A DNA stretch of 64,000 nucleotides from Streptomyces sp. CB02980 (GTDB lineage: Bacteria; Actinomycetota; Actinomycetes; Streptomycetales; Streptomycetaceae), in NCBI RefSeq assembly GCF_014451325.2, contig NZ_JACSCH020000004.1:340392-404391 (forward strand), in the 5' to 3' direction. Below the pieces are notes generated by a model. The model did not search any database and was not told the DNA's origin. It saw only the letters and a program-made list of their open reading frames with translations. Positions 16,662 to 26,515 of this stretch are shown here, piece after piece. Every line of letters starts with the position of its first letter. Position 1 is the stretch's first letter. Both the position numbers and the translations under genes were made by a program.

Positions 16662-17630
16662 ATGGAGCTGGAGGTGAGACACCTGCGCGCGCTCTGCGCC
16701 ATCGCGGACACGGGCAGCCTGCACAAGGCGGCCCGGCAACTGGGCATGAGCCAGCCGTCGTTGACCACCCAGCTGCGCCGCATCGAGAACTCCCTGGGTG
16801 CCGAGCTCTTCTCCCGCGGCCGCACCGGCTGCCGCCCCACCCCGCTCGGCCGCTCCCTGCTCAGCCGGGCCCGCCCGCTCGTCGCCGACATGGCGGCGCT
16901 CGTCACCGAGACCCGGGCCGCCGCCGCCCGCACCGACGGACTCGGGCTCCGCGTCGGCTCCACCGCGAGCCGGGCGCTCCCGGGCTGGCTGCGCCGGCTC
17001 CGCCAGCGGCTGCCCGGCACCGACATCGGCCTGCGGATGGACGTCTCCGCGAACGCGCTGCTGCGGAGCGTCGCCGCCGGGCAGCTCGACGTGGCCTTCG
17101 TGCACGAGGTGGAGGGCTGCCCGTTACGGGTCCCCGAGGGCCTCAAAGGGCGGGTCCTGGTCGCCCGCGAACCGCAGTTCGTCTCCATGGCCCGCGACCA
17201 TCCGGCCGCCGCCCGGCCCGTGGTGGACCTCGCCGACCTGGCCGGCGACCACTGGATGGTCGACCCGACCGTGGACGGCGAATGGGACGGCCTCCGCCGG
17301 GTCCTGGACGCCGCCGGCATCGACCCGCCGCTGCTGCACGGCGACTACCACACGGCCGCCTCCCTCATCGTCCTCGGCGAGGCAGTCGCCCCCTGCCAGC
17401 CGACCTCGGGCCCGCGCGAGGACATGGCCGTCCGCCCGCTGCGCGGCGACCCGCTGGCCGTCCGGCTCGTGCTGTACGCGCGCCCCGGGGCGCCCCTGGA
17501 CACGCTGTACGCGGAACTCGCGGCGGCCTACCGGGAGGTGGCCCTGAGGGCGGCCCCGTACCGCGAGTGGCTGCGGCGGCAGGGGACGGCGGCGATGCTG
17601 TCCGTGGGGCCGTGCATGATGACGGCATGA
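16662..17630 (+). CDS. snpR: LysR family activator of snapalysin (SnpR)
   Basis: A 322-aa LysR regulator. The N-terminal winged HTH runs from [18 protein letters not shown] through [20 protein letters not shown], and a periplasmic-binding-like effector domain follows from about 90. Family knowledge: in S. coelicolor and S. lividans snpR lies divergently upstream of snpA and activates it. The ATG at 16662 was preferred over the one at 16638 because the conserved start follows and a leaderless-type -10 box is 6 nt upstream. Its stop overlaps the start of the acetyltransferase gene (ATGA at 17627-17630). Confidence 0.88.
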   Translation: MELEVRHLRALCAIADTGSLHKAARQLGMSQPSLTTQLRRIENSLGAELFSRGRTGCRPTPLGRSLLSRARPLVADMAALVTETRAAAARTDGLGLRVGSTASRALPGWLRRLRQRLPGTDIGLRMDVSANALLRSVAAGQLDVAFVHEVEGCPLRVPEGLKGRVLVAREPQFVSMARDHPAAARPVVDLADLAGDHWMVDPTVDGEWDGLRRVLDAAGIDPPLLHGDYHTAASLIVLGEAVAPCQPTSGPREDMAVRPLRGDPLAVRLVLYARPGAPLDTLYAELAAAYREVALRAAPYREWLRRQGTAAMLSVGPCMMTA

Positions 17631-18103
17631 GCGAACACCCGGCACAGGCACTGGTCCGACACGCCCGCCCCGAGGACCTGCCGCGGGTCGTGGAACTCAT
17701 CGCCGAGCACGCGGCGTACGAGAAGGCGGCGCCCCCGGCGCCCGGCCTCGCGGACCGGCTCACCGGCCTCCTCTTCGGCACCGAAGCGCCCCGCCTCCGC
17801 TGCCTTGTCGCGGCCCTCCCCGACGGCACCCTCGCGGGCTACGCGAGCTGCGCCCCGGAGCTCTCCACCTGGGACGGCACGGAGTACCTCCACATGGACT
17901 GCCTCTACCTCACGGAGACCTCCCGGGGCCACGGCCTGGGCCCGCTCCTGATGGCGGCGGTCCGCGCGGAGGCGAGCCGACTCGGACTCGCGGAGATCCA
18001 GTGGCAGACCCCCGCGTGGAACGAGAGCGCGATCCGCTTCTACGACCGGCTGGGCGCCACGTCGAAGGAGAAGCAGCGCTACAGCCTCCGCACGGAGGCG
18101 TAG
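17627..18103 (+). CDS. GNAT family N-acetyltransferase
   Basis: A 158-aa GNAT protein. N-terminal VRHARPEDLPRVVELIAEHA and the acetyl-CoA loop SRGHGLGPLLMAAV (motif A, R/Q-x-x-G-x-G) are seen, then the final strand IRFYDRLGATS. Family knowledge: it transfers acetyl groups from acetyl-CoA to an amine; the length and sequence resemble the diamine acetyltransferase-like group, but the substrate is unproven. It is translationally coupled to snpR by a 4-nt overlap. Confidence 0.85.
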   Translation: MSEHPAQALVRHARPEDLPRVVELIAEHAAYEKAAPPAPGLADRLTGLLFGTEAPRLRCLVAALPDGTLAGYASCAPELSTWDGTEYLHMDCLYLTETSRGHGLGPLLMAAVRAEASRLGLAEIQWQTPAWNESAIRFYDRLGATSKEKQRYSLRTEA

Positions 18104-18214
18104 GCGGCCCGCAGGCGCTCAGCCGCGGGGCGGCGGCCAGGGCCCGGCGAGCAGCCGCCCGGCCCGCAGCCACCAGCGCACGAGCTCCCGACGGGCGGGC
18201 TCCAGGGAAGCCCA

Positions 18215-18883
18215 GTGACGCACACTCTTCGGATGATCGTCCTTCATCCCGTCCTGGAGATCCTCGGTACGCGCGACTTCGGCCTCTGGCCGGTCGCGGA
18301 CTCGGGGACGTACGGCTTCCTGCCGCTCAGTGGCCGGCTCGGTACGGCGGAGGTCGGTACGGCGGTGATGCGCATCGCCGAGTGCAACACCGTCGATCCG
18401 GTGGACGAGGATCGTCCGCAGCGCCCGGCCGATCCGCTGGGCGGCTTCCTTCATGGGCTGCTGACCATGGAGGACCTCTTCGCGGCCGGGGGGCTGCGGG
18501 TCACCGACACCGCGACCGGCGTCACGCTCCTGCCCGGCTGCTGCAACGGGCTGGACGAGCGGCGCGACTGGTTCGAGGTCCTCGACGGGGACGGGTGGGC
18601 CGGCTTCGGCCACGACCCCTCGCCGCTCGCGGAGCGCGTCGGCGACACGGTGCGGCTGACCGTCGACACCGAACGGGCCGACAGCCCGGTGATCGAGCTC
18701 CCCGTCACCGACCTGCGGCGCCTCCTTGCCGGCGCGGAACGCGATCTGGCCGGCTTCCTCCGGACGGCAACCGAGTGGACCACCCGGTACGTCCCCGGCC
18801 ACGCGACCGCGGTGGCAGCCGCGCTGGCCAGGGCCCTGGTGCTGCCGGCGCCGACGGAGGGGCGGGTAGGCCCTACTCCGTGA
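18215..18883 (+). CDS. Hypothetical protein
   Basis: A 222-aa soluble protein with no family I can name. It has a Cys-Cys pair (LLPGCCNGLDERRDWFEVLD) and an aromatic-rich middle, and no signal peptide or membrane segment. The GTG at 18215 has AGGGAAG 5 nt upstream; an ATG at 18233 is an alternative start. It is convergent with and overlaps the last 11 bp of the glyoxalase-fold gene. Confidence 0.6.
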   Translation: MTHTLRMIVLHPVLEILGTRDFGLWPVADSGTYGFLPLSGRLGTAEVGTAVMRIAECNTVDPVDEDRPQRPADPLGGFLHGLLTMEDLFAAGGLRVTDTATGVTLLPGCCNGLDERRDWFEVLDGDGWAGFGHDPSPLAERVGDTVRLTVDTERADSPVIELPVTDLRRLLAGAERDLAGFLRTATEWTTRYVPGHATAVAAALARALVLPAPTEGRVGPTP

Positions 18884-19259
18884 CGTCCTGCGGGTACCAG
18901 CGCAGCTCGACCGTGTTGCCGTCCGGGTCCTTGACGTAGACCGACTGGGCCGAACCGCGGGCGCCCCAGCGGGGGACGGGGCCCTCGATGACGTCGAACG
19001 TCCCGGAGTCGAGGACCTCCTGCCAGTCGAGGGGGTCCACGACGAGGCATATGTGATCGACGTTGGACTCGCCGCGCGGGCGCGAGAAGAGGTCGATGAC
19101 GGTGCTCTCGTCGATCCGCACGGACGGGAAGGACACCTTCCCGGCCCGCCATTCCTCGACCCGCTCGCCGGCGAGCCCAAGGGGCCCGGTGTAGAAGGCG
19201 AGGGCCTTGTCGACGTCGGTCACGTTGAGTACCAGGTGGTCGAATGCTTTGACGCGCAT
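18873..19259 (-). CDS. VOC (glyoxalase/bleomycin-resistance fold) protein
   Basis: A 128-aa protein of two beta-alpha-beta-beta-beta modules: AFDHLVLNVTDVDKALAFYT at the start, DHICLVVD in the middle, and the metal-ligand-containing C-terminal VKDPDGNTVELRWYP. Family knowledge: the vicinal oxygen chelate superfamily includes glyoxalases, dioxygenases and drug-binding proteins; the substrate cannot be assigned. The ATG at 19257-19259 has AAGGGTGAT upstream. It follows sodN on the same strand but is separated from it by a strong terminator. Confidence 0.85.
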   Translation of the reverse strand: MRVKAFDHLVLNVTDVDKALAFYTGPLGLAGERVEEWRAGKVSFPSVRIDESTVIDLFSRPRGESNVDHICLVVDPLDWQEVLDSGTFDVIEGPVPRWGARGSAQSVYVKDPDGNTVELRWYPQDVTE

Positions 19260-19304
19260 GGAGCATCACCCTTCTGTAGGAACGTCGGTATTGCGGCGGG
19301 AAAG

Positions 19305-19345
19305 TCCGAAGGGGTACGACCGCCAGGCGGTCGTACCCCTTCGGA
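19305..19345 (-). terminator. sodN terminator, 41-bp perfect palindrome
   Basis: Arms of 20 bp (19305-19324 and 19326-19345) around one central A are perfectly complementary; the left arm begins TCCGAAGGGGTACG. It lies 15 nt after the sodN stop codon and insulates it from the downstream VOC gene. Confidence 0.85.
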
Positions 19346-19359
19346 AGAGAACCAGAAGG

Positions 19360-19755
19360 TCAGGCCTTCTTCGTCTCCCAGAAAATGCGGTCGATCTCGG
19401 CGATGAGCTCCAGCGCCTTCTCGCCCGTCTTCGGGTCCGTCGACGCCTTGGCGGCCGAGAGGGCCTTCAGGGTGTCGTTGACCAGCTGGTTGAGCTCGGG
19501 GTACTTCTCGAAGTGCGGGGCCTTGAAGTAGTCGCTCCAGAGCACCGAGACGTGGTGCTTGGCGAGCTCCGCGCGCTGCTCCTTGATGACCGTGGCGCGG
19601 GCGCGGAAGTGCGCGTCCTCGTTCGCCTGGTACTTCTCCTGGACAGCCTTGACCGACTCGGCCTCGATGCGGGCCTGGGCCGGGTCGTACACGCCGCACG
19701 GGAGGTCGCAGTGGGCGCTGACCTTCACCTTGGGGGCAAACAGGCGGGAGAGCAT
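19360..19755 (-). CDS. sodN: Nickel superoxide dismutase
   Basis: A 131-aa precursor. A 14-residue leader (MLSRLFAPKVKVSA) precedes the nickel hook HCDLPCGVYDPAQ (His15, Cys16, Asp17, Cys20). Family knowledge: removal of the leader exposes His1, whose amine, backbone and side chain together with Cys2 and Cys6 bind nickel; the enzyme is a cytosolic homohexamer of four-helix bundles that dismutates superoxide. The matching leader protease gene sodX is divergent at 19941. Expression of sodN depends on nickel in Streptomyces. Confidence 0.97.
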   Translation of the reverse strand: MLSRLFAPKVKVSAHCDLPCGVYDPAQARIEAESVKAVQEKYQANEDAHFRARATVIKEQRAELAKHHVSVLWSDYFKAPHFEKYPELNQLVNDTLKALSAAKASTDPKTGEKALELIAEIDRIFWETKKA

Positions 19756-19940
19756 TGAGCCGTCCTTCCTCGTGATCGTCTTCTCAGGTGGGACATTACT
19801 CGGTGAGAAGGGCGATTTCGCGGGCGCCCCCTGGGGCTTAGGTCAAAAGTCCAGGGTCACCATGGGACTCGTGTACGAGTGAACGAGCGGATGTGTGGGT
19901 GGATGCGGGTGTGGACCGGCGGGCGGAGCGGGAGGTGCCG
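19756..19940. promoter_or_regulatory. sodN-sodX divergent promoter region
   Basis: This 185-nt region carries the two promoters. A dyad with 6-bp arms, ACTCGT-GT-ACGAGT, lies at 19867-19880. No clear Nur box (TGCAA-N5-TTGCA) was found by eye. sodX has the ribosome site GGGAGG just before its ATG. Confidence 0.4.
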
Positions 19941-20375
19941 ATGAGGGAATCGGGGCGGGAGCGGGTGGCGGAGGCCGGGGCTCCGTTCGGTGTCGCCGAG
20001 GTGACGGGGGTGTCCATGGTGCCCACCCTGCTCCACGGGGATCAGCTGCTCGTGCACTACGGAGGACGTCTGCGGCCGGGGTGCGTGGCCGTGGTGCGGC
20101 ATCCGCTCCAGCAGGATCTGCTCATCGTGAAGCGGCTGATCGAGCGACGTGACGGCGGCTGGTGGGTGCTCGGCGACAACCCGGACGCCGAGGGCGACAG
20201 CCGGGTCTTCGGGGCCGTACCGCCCGAGCTGGTTCTCGGGCGGGTGCGGGCGCGCTACCGGCCGCTGACGCCGGGGCGTCAGCGGTCGCCCGGGGTGACG
20301 CTCTCCTGGCTGTTCTCGGCGGTGAGGCCCGTCCGGTCCGGCCGGTCGGCCTCCAGGCGCTTGCGGGCCCGGTAG
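19941..20375 (+). CDS. sodX: Nickel-type SOD maturation signal-peptidase-like protease
   Basis: A 144-aa S26/S24-type serine protease. The catalytic serine is in VTGVSMVPTLLHGDQLLV and the lysine in VRHPLQQDLLIVKRLIE, and GDNPDAEGDSRVFG is the conserved peptidase S26 box. Family knowledge: SodX removes the SodN leader so that the nickel hook forms. Unlike true signal peptidases there is no membrane anchor. The last 97 bp overlap the 3' end of the convergent CGNR gene, so its C-terminal about 32 residues are encoded antisense to it. Confidence 0.93.
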   Translation: MRESGRERVAEAGAPFGVAEVTGVSMVPTLLHGDQLLVHYGGRLRPGCVAVVRHPLQQDLLIVKRLIERRDGGWWVLGDNPDAEGDSRVFGAVPPELVLGRVRARYRPLTPGRQRSPGVTLSWLFSAVRPVRSGRSASRRLRAR

Positions 20376-20908
20376 GCGGCCACGTTGGCGCGGGTCGCGC
20401 AGCGGTCCGAGCAGTAGCGCCGGGAGCGGTTGGTGGACGTGTCCAGGTAGGCGTTGCGGCAGGGCGGTGCCTGGCAGAGGCCGAGCCGGTCGGCGCCGAA
20501 CTCCGTCAGGTGGAAGGCCAGCCCCATCGCGCAGATCGCGGCGTATCCCGTGGTCGCGTTCGAGGAGTGGTCGGCGAGGTGCATGTGCCACCGGGGCTGG
20601 CCGTTCTCGTCGAGGATGTCGTGGCCGGAGATCTGGGGGCTGACCGGGAACTCCAGGAGGAGCGAGTTCAGGAGGTCGACGGCCCCCGTGTGGTCGCCCT
20701 CGTCGGCCAGGGCGAAGACCGCCCGCAGCCGGGTCCGTACCGCGCGGAAGCGGGGCAGGTCCGCCTCCGTGACCCGCCGGGCCATCTGGGAGGCCGCGCC
20801 GAAGAGCTCCCGGATCACCTCGACGGAGGTGAGGGAGTCCTTGCCGCGCGCCGGCTCCTCGGTGTTGACCAGACGTACGGCGAAATCCGAGTAATGGGCC
20901 AGTTCCAC
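20279..20908 (-). CDS. CGNR zinc-finger (ABATE domain) regulator
   Basis: A 209-aa protein. An N-terminal ABATE-type domain (ELAHYSDFAVRLVNT) is followed by a C-terminal CGNR-like zinc finger, C-x4-CRNAYLD...RYCSDRCATRANVAAYR. Family knowledge: these proteins are putative DNA-binding regulators that sense a small molecule with the ABATE domain. The GTG at 20906-20908 has AAGGA 8 nt upstream. It is divergent from the methyltransferase gene across a region with dyads, and overlaps sodX by 97 bp at its 3' end. Confidence 0.85.
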   Translation of the reverse strand: MELAHYSDFAVRLVNTEEPARGKDSLTSVEVIRELFGAASQMARRVTEADLPRFRAVRTRLRAVFALADEGDHTGAVDLLNSLLLEFPVSPQISGHDILDENGQPRWHMHLADHSSNATTGYAAICAMGLAFHLTEFGADRLGLCQAPPCRNAYLDTSTNRSRRYCSDRCATRANVAAYRARKRLEADRPDRTGLTAENSQESVTPGDR

Positions 20909-21002
20909 TTGTAGTCCTTACTGCGGCGGGCTAGTGTCTCGGTCGGAAGGGGTAACAACTGTTTACCCTTTGAGGGTATTACAAAGAGGGGGAGGAACGG
21001 CG
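20909..21002. promoter_or_regulatory. Divergent promoter with two dyads
   Basis: Inverted repeats GGTAA-N7-TTACC (20951-20967) and ACCCT-TTG-AGGGT (20965-20977) partly overlap between the CGNR regulator and the methyltransferase gene. They suit a regulator that controls both. Confidence 0.45.
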
Positions 21003-21752
21003 ATGACCGGAACCGACTGGGCGGCCTGGCAGCAGAGCTGGGACCGTCAGCAGGAGTGGTACATGCCGGACCGGGAGGAGCGCTTCCGGGTGATGCTCGA
21101 CATGGTCGAGGCCTTGGTGGGACCGAAGCCCCGCGTCCTCGACCTCGCGTGCGGTACGGGAAGTATCACGGATCGGCTCCTCAAGAGGTTCCCGGAGGCG
21201 ACCAGTACCGGTGTCGATCTCGACCCGGCCCTCCTCGCCATCGCCGAGGGCTACTTCGCCGGCGACGAGCGCGTCACCTTCGTGACCGCCGACCTCAAGG
21301 ACCCCGACTGGGCCGCCGGGCTGCCCCACGACTCGTACGACGCCGTCCTCACCGCCACCGCGCTCCACTGGCTCCACAGCGAGCCCCTGACGGCCCTCTA
21401 CGGCCGGCTCGCCGGTCTCGTCCGCGACGACGGCGTCTTCATGAACGCCGACCACATGATCGACACGGCCACCCCCCGGATCAACGCCGCGGAGCGCGCC
21501 CAGCGCCACGCCGTCATGGACCGCGCCAAGACCGGCGGGGCCCTGGACTGGGCCGAGTGGTGGGCCCTCGCCGCCAAGGACCCCGTCCTCGCCGAGCCCA
21601 CCGCCCGCCGCTTCGAGATCTACGGCGAGCACGCCGACGGCGACACGCCCTCCCCGCGCTGGCACGCCGACACCCTCCTTGCCGCCGGATTCGGCGAGGC
21701 AAGGACCGTCTGGGCCTCGCCCTCCGACACCCTGCTCCTCGCCGTGAAGTAG
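21003..21752 (+). CDS. Class I SAM-dependent methyltransferase
   Basis: A 249-aa protein with SAM motif I VLDLACGTGSITDRLLKR, an acidic end of strand 2 (GVDLDPALL) and motif III-like LTATALHWLH. The substrate is not recognisable. The ATG at 21003 was chosen from the ribosome site GGGGGAGGAAC; upstream codons overlap the operator region. A long terminator follows. Confidence 0.88.
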   Translation: MTGTDWAAWQQSWDRQQEWYMPDREERFRVMLDMVEALVGPKPRVLDLACGTGSITDRLLKRFPEATSTGVDLDPALLAIAEGYFAGDERVTFVTADLKDPDWAAGLPHDSYDAVLTATALHWLHSEPLTALYGRLAGLVRDDGVFMNADHMIDTATPRINAAERAQRHAVMDRAKTGGALDWAEWWALAAKDPVLAEPTARRFEIYGEHADGDTPSPRWHADTLLAAGFGEARTVWASPSDTLLLAVK

Positions 21753-21762
21753 CCCGCGCGGA

Positions 21763-21808
21763 TACGGGAAGGGGCGGTACGGGTTCTCCCGTACCGCCCC
21801 TTCCCGTA
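21763..21808. terminator. Bidirectional terminator, 21-bp perfect stem
   Basis: Perfectly complementary arms 21763-21783 (beginning TACGGGAAGGGGCGG) and 21788-21808 enclose the tetraloop TTCT. It serves the convergent methyltransferase and amino acid ABC genes. Confidence 0.88.
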
Positions 21809-21847
21809 GGAAGCGCCTCGCGGCACTCGTCCTACGGCACCTCTGTC

Positions 21848-22611
<764 letters not shown>

Positions 22612-22615
<4 letters not shown>

Positions 22616-23559
22616 CCCGACACCTCCGAACGCTTGAACATAGTCAGGTTCGCACGAACCCGCTGCCAGGGGGTGGGCGGCAGACTCCGCAGCGAACCGC
22701 GGGCGAAGCGACGCTCCAGGTAGTACTGGCCGACGCTGAACACACTGGTCAGCACCAGGTACCAGATGGAGGCGACGAACAGCATCTCCATCACGGCGCC
22801 GGCCGTGCTTCCGATGTTCTGGGAGGCCCGCAGCAGTTCGGTGTACTGCACGGCCGAGACCAGTGACGAGGTCTTCAGCATGTTGATGAACTCGTTGCCC
22901 GTCGGCGGCACGATGACCCGCATGGCCTGCGGAAGGACGACCCGCCCCATGGTCTTGGTCTGGGACATGCCGAGCGCGTGCGCGGCCTCCGTCTGCCCCT
23001 CGTCGACGGACTGGATGCCGGCCCGGACGATCTCCGCCATGTAGGCGCCCTCGTTGAGGCCGAGGCCGAGCAGCGCGACCATGAACGGCGTCATGACGTC
23101 GACGGTCTCGTTCTTGTAGATCGGCCCGAGGTTGATGTACTCGAAGATCAGCGACAGGTTGAACCAGACCAGCAGCTGCACGTAGACCGGGGTGCCCCGG
23201 AAGAACCAGATGTAGAGCCAGGCGACGGCGCCGGTCACGGGGTTCTTGGACAGCCGCATGACGGCGAAGACGACACCGAGGACGAGGCCGAGGGCCATCG
23301 AGGTGACGCTGATGATCACGGTGTTCGCCAGGCCGTCGAGGATCGACGGGTCGAACAGCTTGTCCCACACCGTGTCCCAGATGATGTTGCCCTGGGAGAA
23401 GGCGTAGACGAGCCAGCCGAGCAGCGCGACGACCACGACGGCGCTGATCCAGCGGCCGTAGTGGCGTACGGGGATGGCCTTGATCGCCTCGTACGGCGTG
23501 CCCGAGGGGCCGGACCCGGCCGGAGCGGCGGCCGGGTCCTTGGAGATCTTGTCAGTCAT
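22612..23559 (-). CDS. Polar amino acid ABC transporter, permease
   Basis: A 315-aa permease with an extra N-terminal helix (about 37-55), then the HisM/GlnP domain with about five helices and the EAA loop [20 protein letters not shown] that docks the ATPase. A Gly/Ala/Pro-rich cytoplasmic N-terminus precedes it. It acts in the plasma membrane with the neighbouring ATPase and binding protein. It is a single permease, so a homodimer is expected. Confidence 0.93.
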
Positions 23560-23614
23560 GACGACTGCCCTTCAGTGGAGCGGGGAGGTCACTTGCAGGC
23601 GTTGACGGGGAAGG

Positions 23615-24580
23615 TCACTCGCCGGCGTTGACGGTGGCCGACTTGACGGCGCTGTCCGTGACGTCCCACTTCTTCAGGGCATCGGCGTAGGTGCCGTCCT
23701 TGATGATCGCGTCGAGCGCTTCCTTGACGGCGTCGCGCAGCTGGGTGTTCTCCTTCGAGACACCGATGCCGAAGAGGCCGACGTCGCTCTGGCTGCCGAC
23801 GACCTCGAAGTCGTTGCCGCCGCCCGAGGTCTTCGCGATGTACGCGGCCACCGGGTAGTCGTTGAGGTCGGCCACGGCGCCGCCGGCCTTGACGCGGGTC
23901 TGCGCCTCGGCGTCGGTGTCGAAGGCCTGGATCGTCAGCTTGTTGGCGCCGCACTTCGTGGCCTGGGCCTTGAAGGTGTCCTCGTAGATCGTGCCGCGCT
24001 GGACGGCCACGGTCTTGCCGCAGAGGTCGTCGAGCGAGTTGATGCCCTGCGGGTTGCCCTTCTTGACCAGCAGGGAGACGCCGGAGCTGAAGTAGTCGAC
24101 GAAGTCGATGCCCTTGCCGATCTTCTTCCCGTTGTCGTCCAGGCCCTCCTGCCGCTTCTTGTTGTCCGTCATCGAGGACATGATCAGGTCCTGGCGGCCG
24201 GTGTAGATCGAGGTGATCAGACCGTCGAAGGTGCCCGAGGTGAACTTGAGCTCGACACCGAGCTGCTTGCTCAGGGCCGCGGCGATGTCGGGGTCGACGC
24301 CGACGATCTTGCCGCCCTCGGTGAACTCCATCGGGGCGTACGAGGCGTCCGTGCCGACGTTGATGACACCGGCCTTCTGGATGTCGGCGGGGAGCTTCGA
24401 GAAGAGCGGGGCGGCGTTGGCGGAGCCGCCGTCCTTCGTCGGGGTGGCGGAGGAGCCGCCCTCGGTCTGGTCGCCACAGGCGGTCAGCAGCACGGAGCCG
24501 ACGACCGCGATGGCGGCGACCGCGGCAAGACGGGAGGTGCGGGTCTTGGCGGTCGTACAGCGCGTGGAGCGTGCGGTCAT
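23615..24580 (-). CDS. Polar amino acid ABC transporter, substrate-binding lipoprotein
   Basis: A 321-aa family 3 solute-binding protein. The basic N-terminus, hydrophobic stretch and lipobox LLTAC (Cys35) mark it as a lipoprotein. A Ser/Gly/Thr linker follows, and then the binding domain with INVGTDASYAPMEF and VGVDPDIAAALSKQLGVELK. The ATG at 24578-24580 has GGAGGAAC upstream. It is first in a three-gene operon with the permease (55 nt downstream) and ATPase. Substrate is probably a polar or acidic amino acid (inference from family). Confidence 0.93.
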   Translation of the reverse strand: MTARSTRCTTAKTRTSRLAAVAAIAVVGSVLLTACGDQTEGGSSATPTKDGGSANAAPLFSKLPADIQKAGVINVGTDASYAPMEFTEGGKIVGVDPDIAAALSKQLGVELKFTSGTFDGLITSIYTGRQDLIMSSMTDNKKRQEGLDDNGKKIGKGIDFVDYFSSGVSLLVKKGNPQGINSLDDLCGKTVAVQRGTIYEDTFKAQATKCGANKLTIQAFDTDAEAQTRVKAGGAVADLNDYPVAAYIAKTSGGGNDFEVVGSQSDVGLFGIGVSKENTQLRDAVKEALDAIIKDGTYADALKKWDVTDSAVKSATVNAGE

Positions 24581-25116
24581 GATCGGGTTCCTCCGGCGTG
24601 TGAGGGAGTTGCCAGTGGTCACGTACGTCTCTTCGAGTGTCGTGACCTCGTGTGATTACGGCATCTTGCCATTCGGACCGCCTCAAACCGACGGCCACGG
24701 ATGTCAAAATCGGATAACGGGTGACCCTCGAATGCCAACAGGCCGGTACATCAGGGCCGGATCTTCTGCTGGATGCCTTCCACGCCACCGAAGAATTTCC
24801 TGTTGATCTCGCCATTCGGACGACACGAAGGCCACCAATCGGGTGCTTGAAGCACCTATATGGACATGGGGTGACGTGTCGTCCTCCGTCCGTGTCCGGA
24901 CGCGCTCGGTATGAGTCGCGTCACCGAGCGGATATGGACTCGTCTGCGGTGCCGTCCGTCCGGTAAGAAGGATCCTTACACCCCTCATCCGGGGCTCAGG
25001 GCGCGTTGTGCGGCGCGCCCGCGCGGCTACCAGACACGGCGGCCGCGGGACCCGCCCACCGCTCCACACCAGGAGCGGCCAACCCTCAAATGAAGCAGAC
25101 TTAAGGGGTCAACCCA
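24581..25116. promoter_or_regulatory. 536-nt divergent intergenic region (amino acid ABC / malic enzyme)
   Basis: No gene is supported here and the region is less GC-rich than its surroundings. It holds the perfect palindrome GGTGCTT-G-AAGCACC at 24842-24856 and a direct repeat GCCATTCGGAC at 24668-24678 and 24811-24821, 143 nt apart. Promoters for both operons must lie here; they could not be assigned confidently. Confidence 0.4.
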
Positions 25117-26328
25117 ATGGCAGCGGAGATCGTCAATCCTCGCAATGACAGCGGTACGGAAGGAGCTCCGGAGGAGCCCTTCGATCCTGTCTTCGCCCTC
25201 CACCGGGGCGGCAAGATGGCCATTCAGGCCACCGTTCCGGTCCGGAACAAGGACGACCTGTCCCTCGCGTACACGCCCGGCGTCGCCAAGGTGTGCACCG
25301 CGATCGCCGAGCAGCCCGACCTGGTCAACGACTACACCTGGAAGTCCCAGGTCGTCGCGGTCGTGACCGACGGTACGGCGGTGCTCGGCCTCGGTGACAT
25401 CGGCCCGGAGGCCTCCCTCCCGGTCATGGAGGGGAAGGCCATCCTCTTCAAGCAGTTCGGCGGCGTGGACGCGGTCCCGATCGCCCTCGCCACCACCGAC
25501 ACCGACGAGATCGTCGAGACGGTCGTCCGGCTGGCCCCGTCCTTCGGCGGCGTCAACCTGGAGGACATCTCGGCACCGCGGTGCTTCGAGATCGAGCGCA
25601 AGCTCCAGGAGCGCCTCGACATCCCCGTCTTCCACGACGACCAGCACGGCACCGCCATCGTCACCCTCGCCGCCCTCCGTAACGCGGCGAAGCTGACCGG
25701 CCGGACCCTCGGCGACCTGCGCGCCGTCATCTCCGGGGCCGGTGCGGCCGGTGTCGCCATCGCCAAGTTCCTCCTGGAGGCCGGGCTCGGCGACGTCGCC
25801 GTCGCCGACCGCAAGGGCATCGTCAGCCGCGACCGGGACGACCTCAACCCGGTCAAGCGCGAGATCGCCGACCTCACCAACAAGGCGGGCCTCAGCGGCT
25901 CCCTGGAGACCGCCCTCGCCGGCGCCGACGTCTTCATCGGCGTCTCCGGCGGTACGGTCCCCGAGGCGGCCGTCGCCTCCATGGCCCCGAACGCCTTCGT
26001 GTTCGCCATGGCCAACCCGAACCCCGAGGTCCACCCCGACGTCGCGCACAAGTACGCGGCCGTCGTGGCGACCGGGCGTTCGGACTACCCGAACCAGATC
26101 AACAACGTCCTCGCGTTCCCCGGCATCTTCGCCGGCGCGCTCCAGGTCCGGGCCTCCCGGATCACCGAGGGCATGAAGATCGCCGCGGCCAACGCGATCG
26201 CGGACGTCGTCGGCGACCAGCTCGCCGCCGACTGCGTGATCCCGTCGCCGTTCGACGAGCGGGTCGCCCCGGCCGTCGCGGCCGCGGTCGCCGCCGCCGC
26301 CCGCGCGGAGGGCGTCGCCCGCCGCTGA
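25117..26328 (+). CDS. Malic enzyme, NAD(P)-dependent
   Basis: A 403-aa bacterial short-form malic enzyme. The N-terminal domain has [12 protein letters not shown] and the catalytic [17 protein letters not shown]. The metal-binding [20 protein letters not shown] follows, then the Rossmann loop [20 protein letters not shown] and [10 protein letters not shown]. It decarboxylates L-malate to pyruvate, yielding reduced cofactor. From memory, the S. coelicolor orthologue SCO5261 is the NADP-dependent enzyme and contributes to triacylglycerol supply; cofactor choice was not derived from the sequence. It is monocistronic with a strong terminator. Confidence 0.95.
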   Translation: MAAEIVNPRNDSGTEGAPEEPFDPVFALHRGGKMAIQATVPVRNKDDLSLAYTPGVAKVCTAIAEQPDLVNDYTWKSQVVAVVTDGTAVLGLGDIGPEASLPVMEGKAILFKQFGGVDAVPIALATTDTDEIVETVVRLAPSFGGVNLEDISAPRCFEIERKLQERLDIPVFHDDQHGTAIVTLAALRNAAKLTGRTLGDLRAVISGAGAAGVAIAKFLLEAGLGDVAVADRKGIVSRDRDDLNPVKREIADLTNKAGLSGSLETALAGADVFIGVSGGTVPEAAVASMAPNAFVFAMANPNPEVHPDVAHKYAAVVATGRSDYPNQINNVLAFPGIFAGALQVRASRITEGMKIAAANAIADVVGDQLAADCVIPSPFDERVAPAVAAAVAAAARAEGVARR

Positions 26329-26346
26329 CGCGCCGCACACCCCGTG

Positions 26347-26380
26347 AAGGGCCCCGTCCTGCTCCCAGGACGGGGCCCTT
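26347..26380 (+). terminator. Malic enzyme terminator
   Basis: A perfect 15-bp stem (AAGGGCCCCGTCCTG at 26347-26361 with its complement at 26366-26380), loop CTCC, starts 19 nt after the stop and ends in a short T run. Confidence 0.9.
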
Positions 26381-26400
26381 TCGGGTACGGCGGCCCAGGG

Positions 26401-26515
26401 CCGGTCGGGGGATGTACGAGTGCCCGGGGCCGGCCAGGAGCTGTACGAGTTCCCCGGGGCCGGTCAGGAGCCGGGCGAGTCCCGGGGGTGGTCAGGAGCC
26501 GTGCGCGGACGGGTA
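26401..26515. repeat. About four degenerate 30-bp tandem repeats
   Basis: Units starting CCGGTCGGGG, CCGGCCAGGAG, CCGGTCAGGAG and TGGTCAGGAG occur at 26401, 26430, 26460 and 26489, many followed by TGTACGAGT-like sequence. They lie between the malic enzyme terminator and the 3' end of the small minus-strand ORF. Confidence 0.65.

Noticed and set aside
15819..17105. Long 428-codon frame containing snapalysin
   Set aside because: Everything upstream of the ATG at 16475 is antisense to snpR and lacks protein-like composition. The signal peptide and ribosome site fix the start at 16475.
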